Below, in pieces: positions 61,254 through 64,000 of a stretch of 64,000 nucleotides of DNA; position 1 is the first letter of the stretch; every line of letters starts with the position of its first letter. The stretch is from an uncultured Collinsella sp. (GTDB taxonomy: Bacteria; Actinomycetota; Coriobacteriia; Coriobacteriales; Coriobacteriaceae), in contig UQIC01000006.1 of assembly GCA_900540985.1 (NCBI GenBank), positions 1-64,000 on the forward strand, in the 5' to 3' direction. The position numbers and the translations under genes were made by a program. Under the pieces are notes generated by a model. That model was not told the origin of the DNA and did not search any database. It worked only from the letters and a program-made list of their open reading frames with translations.

Positions 61254-62191
61254 TAGGCAGCCTCAATACGATGCAGGATGTCCTCAACGACCTCATCGAT
61301 CGTAAACTCGTCCATATCGAACCACACGATACGGTCATCGCGCTTAAACCACGAAAGCTGACGCTTGGCATAACGACGCGAACGCATTTTAATGAGTTCG
61401 CGAGCCTCATCCATAGAAATCACGCCATTGAAAGCATCAATGATCTCTTTATAGCCAATTGCCTGCATCGAAGTCAGGGCATCTCCCAGCCCCTGGTCCA
61501 TAAGACCGCGAACCTCATCAACAAGACCCTGTTCAAACATCAGATCGACACGCAGGTTAATGCGCTCGTAGAGCACCTCGCGATTACGCGTCAGACCAAA
61601 CCATAGAGCATGATAATGCTCGCGCGGAACGCTAAACTGACTTTTTTGCTGTGCATAGGAGATACCATCATCATGCATCTCGAGCGCACGAATCACACGG
61701 CGCACGTTATGGGGATGAATAACAGCAGCCGATTCTGGGTCGCGCTCGGCAAGCAGGGCATGCAGTTCTTCCTCGCCAATACGCTCGGCAAGCTCCTGAT
61801 AGCCCACACGGCGATCGTCCTCAAGTTCACCCGAGGGAAAGTCCATCTCATCGAGGGCGGCCTTGAGATACAGCCCCGTACCTCCGCAAAACACCGGTAG
61901 GCGGCCCTCGCCCAGCAAGCGCTCAACATGCGCGCGAGCGTCAGCCTGATAAAGCGCAGCAGAATATGCCACACCAGGCTCTACAATGTCGACGAGACGC
62001 AGCGGCGCCGTACACTCATCGGGCGTCATCTTTGCGGTACCGATGTCCATGCCGCGATAGATTTGCATCGCATCGCACGACAGCACTTCGGACGAAAGAC
62101 GAGCGGCCAAACGGTCGGCAACATCACTCTTACCAACCGCCGTCGGACCGACGATCGCAACGGCGGAAAGACCTGCCCCGAAAGAAACCAT
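61253..62191 (-). CDS. miaA: tRNA dimethylallyltransferase
   Basis: MiaA adds a dimethylallyl group to A37 of tRNAs that read UNN codons. The 312-residue protein has P-loop VGPTAVGKSDVADRLA near 14-29, SCDAMQIYRGMDIGTAK near 38-54, and GGTGLYLKAALD. It overlaps miaB by 1 bp, and MiaB acts on its product. Confidence 0.95.
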   Translation of the reverse strand: MVSFGAGLSAVAIVGPTAVGKSDVADRLAARLSSEVLSCDAMQIYRGMDIGTAKMTPDECTAPLRLVDIVEPGVAYSAALYQADARAHVERLLGEGRLPVFCGGTGLYLKAALDEMDFPSGELEDDRRVGYQELAERIGEEELHALLAERDPESAAVIHPHNVRRVIRALEMHDDGISYAQQKSQFSVPREHYHALWFGLTRNREVLYERINLRVDLMFEQGLVDEVRGLMDQGLGDALTSMQAIGYKEIIDAFNGVISMDEARELIKMRSRRYAKRQLSWFKRDDRIVWFDMDEFTIDEVVEDILHRIEAA

Positions 62192-63567
62192 TAGCGCGGC
62201 TCGCCCACAACGGAGCCGGACAAATACCAGGTCTTGGCAACGTCAACGTCAATATCAACGATCTTGCCAACAAGCTGATCGATGCTGTAACCCTCGGGGA
62301 TAGGCGCATGCACGGTCTGATTCTTGGGACTCTTGCCCAGCAGGACCGCGTCGTTCTTTTTACTCGTTCCCTCAATGAGCGCCGGAACCACAGTATGAAG
62401 CTCACCCTGGTTATACTCGTGTGCCGTGGTCTCGATAACCTTAACCAGGCGGTTGAAACGCTCGAGAATAACCTCATGCGGCGTAGGATCGTCAATCTCT
62501 GCGGCCGGGGTACCGGCGCGCTTGGAATAAATGAAGGTATAGGCCTGGGCATAGCGAACCGTCTCGGCAAGCGAGAGCGTCTGCTCAAAGTCTTCTTCAG
62601 TCTCGCCCGGGAAGCCAACGATAATGTCAGTCGAGAGCGCGATATCGGGCATGCGATTGCGGATGCGATCGACCAGGCCCAGATAGTCCTCGCGTGTATA
62701 ACGGCGATTCATCTCTTTGAGGATCCGTGTCGAACCTGACTGGACGGCCAGGTGCAGCTGCGGCATAACGGCAGGCGTCTCGGCCATGGCGTCGATGGTC
62801 TCGGGGAGAAGATCCTTGGGATGCGAAGACGTAAAGAAGATGCGCTCCACACCCGTATCGCCCACGGCACGCAGCAGATCGGCAAAACGCGGCTTGCCAA
62901 ACAGATCGCGACCATATGAGTTAACGTTTTGGCCCAGCAGCGTAATCTCACGCACGCCCTGGCGCACCAAACCGGTCACCTCGTCGACAATCTCCTCGAA
63001 GGGGCGGCTCTTTTCGCGACCGCGCACGTACGGCACGATGCAATAGGTGCAGAAATTATTGCAGCCCGTCATGATGGGCACCCAGGCGTGATACTGGGTC
63101 TCGCGATGCCACGGCATGCTCATGGCATCCGTATCCTCATGCTCATTGGTGCGGATATGACGCTTGCCGTCAAGGAACGCCTCGGCAATGAGCTCGGCCA
63201 CATGTGCGATAGAATGCGTGCCAAAGATGACATTGACGTTATCGACGTTGGTGAGCAGGCCCTCGCCATCACGCTGCGCAATGCAGCCGCCCACGGCAAC
63301 CACACGCTTGCCCGAAGGCGAAGGCGGCAGGCTTTTGCAGGAATTGCACTGACCGTACAGGCGAGTATCGGCGGCCTCACGCACACAGCATGTCATGAAG
63401 ACAACGATATCGGCATGCGCGGGATCGAGCGCCATGAGGCAGCCATACGAATCAAGCAGACCGCTCACACGCTCGGAGTCGTGCTGATTCATCTGGCAGC
63501 CAAAGGTGCGGATAAAGTAGGTTTTACCGGCAAGAATATCGCGTACGGAACGCTGGTCCATGTGCAT
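62191..63567 (-). CDS. miaB: tRNA methylthiotransferase MiaB
   Basis: This radical SAM enzyme turns i6A37 into ms2i6A37. The 458-residue protein has the auxiliary cluster cysteines (Cys24 in TFGCQMNQHDSER, the CC of FMTCCVREAAD, and VGGCIAQRDG), the radical SAM CxxxCxxC in GCNNFCTYCIVPYVRGRE, and a TRAM domain at the end. ATG 63567 was chosen (AGGA upstream); the open frame runs about 63 codons further without support. Confidence 0.95.
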   Translation of the reverse strand: MHMDQRSVRDILAGKTYFIRTFGCQMNQHDSERVSGLLDSYGCLMALDPAHADIVVFMTCCVREAADTRLYGQCNSCKSLPPSPSGKRVVAVGGCIAQRDGEGLLTNVDNVNVIFGTHSIAHVAELIAEAFLDGKRHIRTNEHEDTDAMSMPWHRETQYHAWVPIMTGCNNFCTYCIVPYVRGREKSRPFEEIVDEVTGLVRQGVREITLLGQNVNSYGRDLFGKPRFADLLRAVGDTGVERIFFTSSHPKDLLPETIDAMAETPAVMPQLHLAVQSGSTRILKEMNRRYTREDYLGLVDRIRNRMPDIALSTDIIVGFPGETEEDFEQTLSLAETVRYAQAYTFIYSKRAGTPAAEIDDPTPHEVILERFNRLVKVIETTAHEYNQGELHTVVPALIEGTSKKNDAVLLGKSPKNQTVHAPIPEGYSIDQLVGKIVDIDVDVAKTWYLSGSVVGEPR

Positions 63568-63610
63568 AAGTCCTAACGATGGAAGGGAGGCGAATCGAGG
63601 CAAGCAGAAG

Positions 63611-63928
63611 CTATGCCACAGGCTTAACATCATCCATGACGACGTTATCCATAGCAGCTCGATTGATCTGGTGAACGTAGATAGAAAGGCGGATGGCCGT
63701 GCGCGACTCCCCGTTAATGAGGATGTCGGAGAACACGGGCGCGCAGGAAATATCAAAACCGGTTGGAATCAAAAAACCGCGCGCGATAGCCACGGCCTTA
63801 ATGGCCTGGTTGACAGCACCAGCGCCGACACACTGGATGTTGACGGGCACACCATCCTTGACCATGCCGGCGATGGCGCCGGCAACGGACGCGGGCGATG
63901 ATTTGCTTGATACCTTCAGGCAATCCAT
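63611..63928 (-). CDS. spoVS: Stage V sporulation protein S homologue
   Basis: The 105-residue protein matches SpoVS along its length: VSSKSSPASVAGAIAGMVKD near 6-25 and QCVGAGAVNQAIKAVAIARG near 32-51. SpoVS/Alba-like proteins bind nucleic acid and occur in many non-sporulating bacteria. AGGAG precedes ATG 63928. The gene lies 43 bp upstream of miaB. Its role outside sporulation is not known. Confidence 0.92.
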   Translation of the reverse strand: MDCLKVSSKSSPASVAGAIAGMVKDGVPVNIQCVGAGAVNQAIKAVAIARGFLIPTGFDISCAPVFSDILINGESRTAIRLSIYVHQINRAAMDNVVMDDVKPVA

Positions 63929-64000
63929 GAAGAAACTCCTGCGTTTAAAAGTACGTTTTAACTGCAATAACTGTATCGTACCGAGTGGACTCGGTAAAGG

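Overview
The window looks like a chromosome segment of a Coriobacteriia member, most likely Collinsella or a close relative. The core genes are GC-rich. The order pgsA - FHA protein - MerR protein, and the order dut - nrdR - LysM protein - lexA, are actinobacterial arrangements. It has a SpoVS protein and a DUF1836 regulator beside degV, as Coriobacteriia and Firmicutes do. The genus is inferred from gene content, not from a marker gene.

Layout. (1) 1-6.2 kb: the decaying end of a surface-polysaccharide locus. It holds a beheaded polymerase next to an IS30-like element end, a family 2 glycosyltransferase, a flippase, an acyltransferase with a G8 tract, and a relic of UDP-glucose dehydrogenase. 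(2) 4.9-14.0 kb: an accessory zone of small defence-like and toxin-antitoxin genes (a HEPN-like protein, a membrane GIY-YIG protein, a Panacea-Doc pair, a DUF4160 pair, a PD-(D/E)xK-like protein). Between them lie fragments of lost genes, an LPxTG surface protein, tRNA-Val and a MITE-like inverted repeat. (3) 14.35-31.6 kb: tRNA-Ala, then one long co-directional housekeeping block: ABC-F, site-2-type protease, scpA-scpB-rluB-cmk-plsC-ispH, DUF512, der-plsY-gpsA-rpe, cysteine desulfurase, NIF3, zinc-ribbon protein and coaBC.

(4) 31.66-48.38 kb: a genomic island of about 16.6 kb in tRNA-Pro(GGG). An 89-bp direct repeat bounds it (1 mismatch): the 3' part of the tRNA plus its terminator. A tyrosine recombinase lies just inside the right end. 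The island holds three type IVb-pilin-like genes. Each has a run of nine G just after two overlapping start codons in different frames, and a palindrome 79-83 bp upstream. Two carry a DUF6273-like C-terminus and one a DUF285/BspA-like repeat C-terminus. With nine G, gene A is in frame from the first ATG and gene B from the second, but gene B is broken further on. Gene C is out of frame from both. This looks like a phase-variable set of surface pilin fusions and is the most interesting system here. The rest of the island is small membrane or secreted proteins, an orphan antitoxin, nested IS21 and IS30 remnants and several pseudogenes. I see no relaxase, no conjugation genes and no excisionase.

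(5) 48.6-64 kb: core genes resume. pgsA, a GarA/OdhI-like FHA protein, an FtsR-like MerR regulator, apt and an NlpC/P60 hydrolase come first. Next are degV and a DUF1836 regulator, convergent and sharing a 28-bp operator-like sequence (25/28 identical). Then trxB, a UgtP-type glucosyltransferase, an intergenic region with three long hairpins, dut, nrdR, a LysM SOS candidate divergent from lexA with three LexA boxes between, a DUF1624 protein, hflX-miaA-miaB and spoVS.
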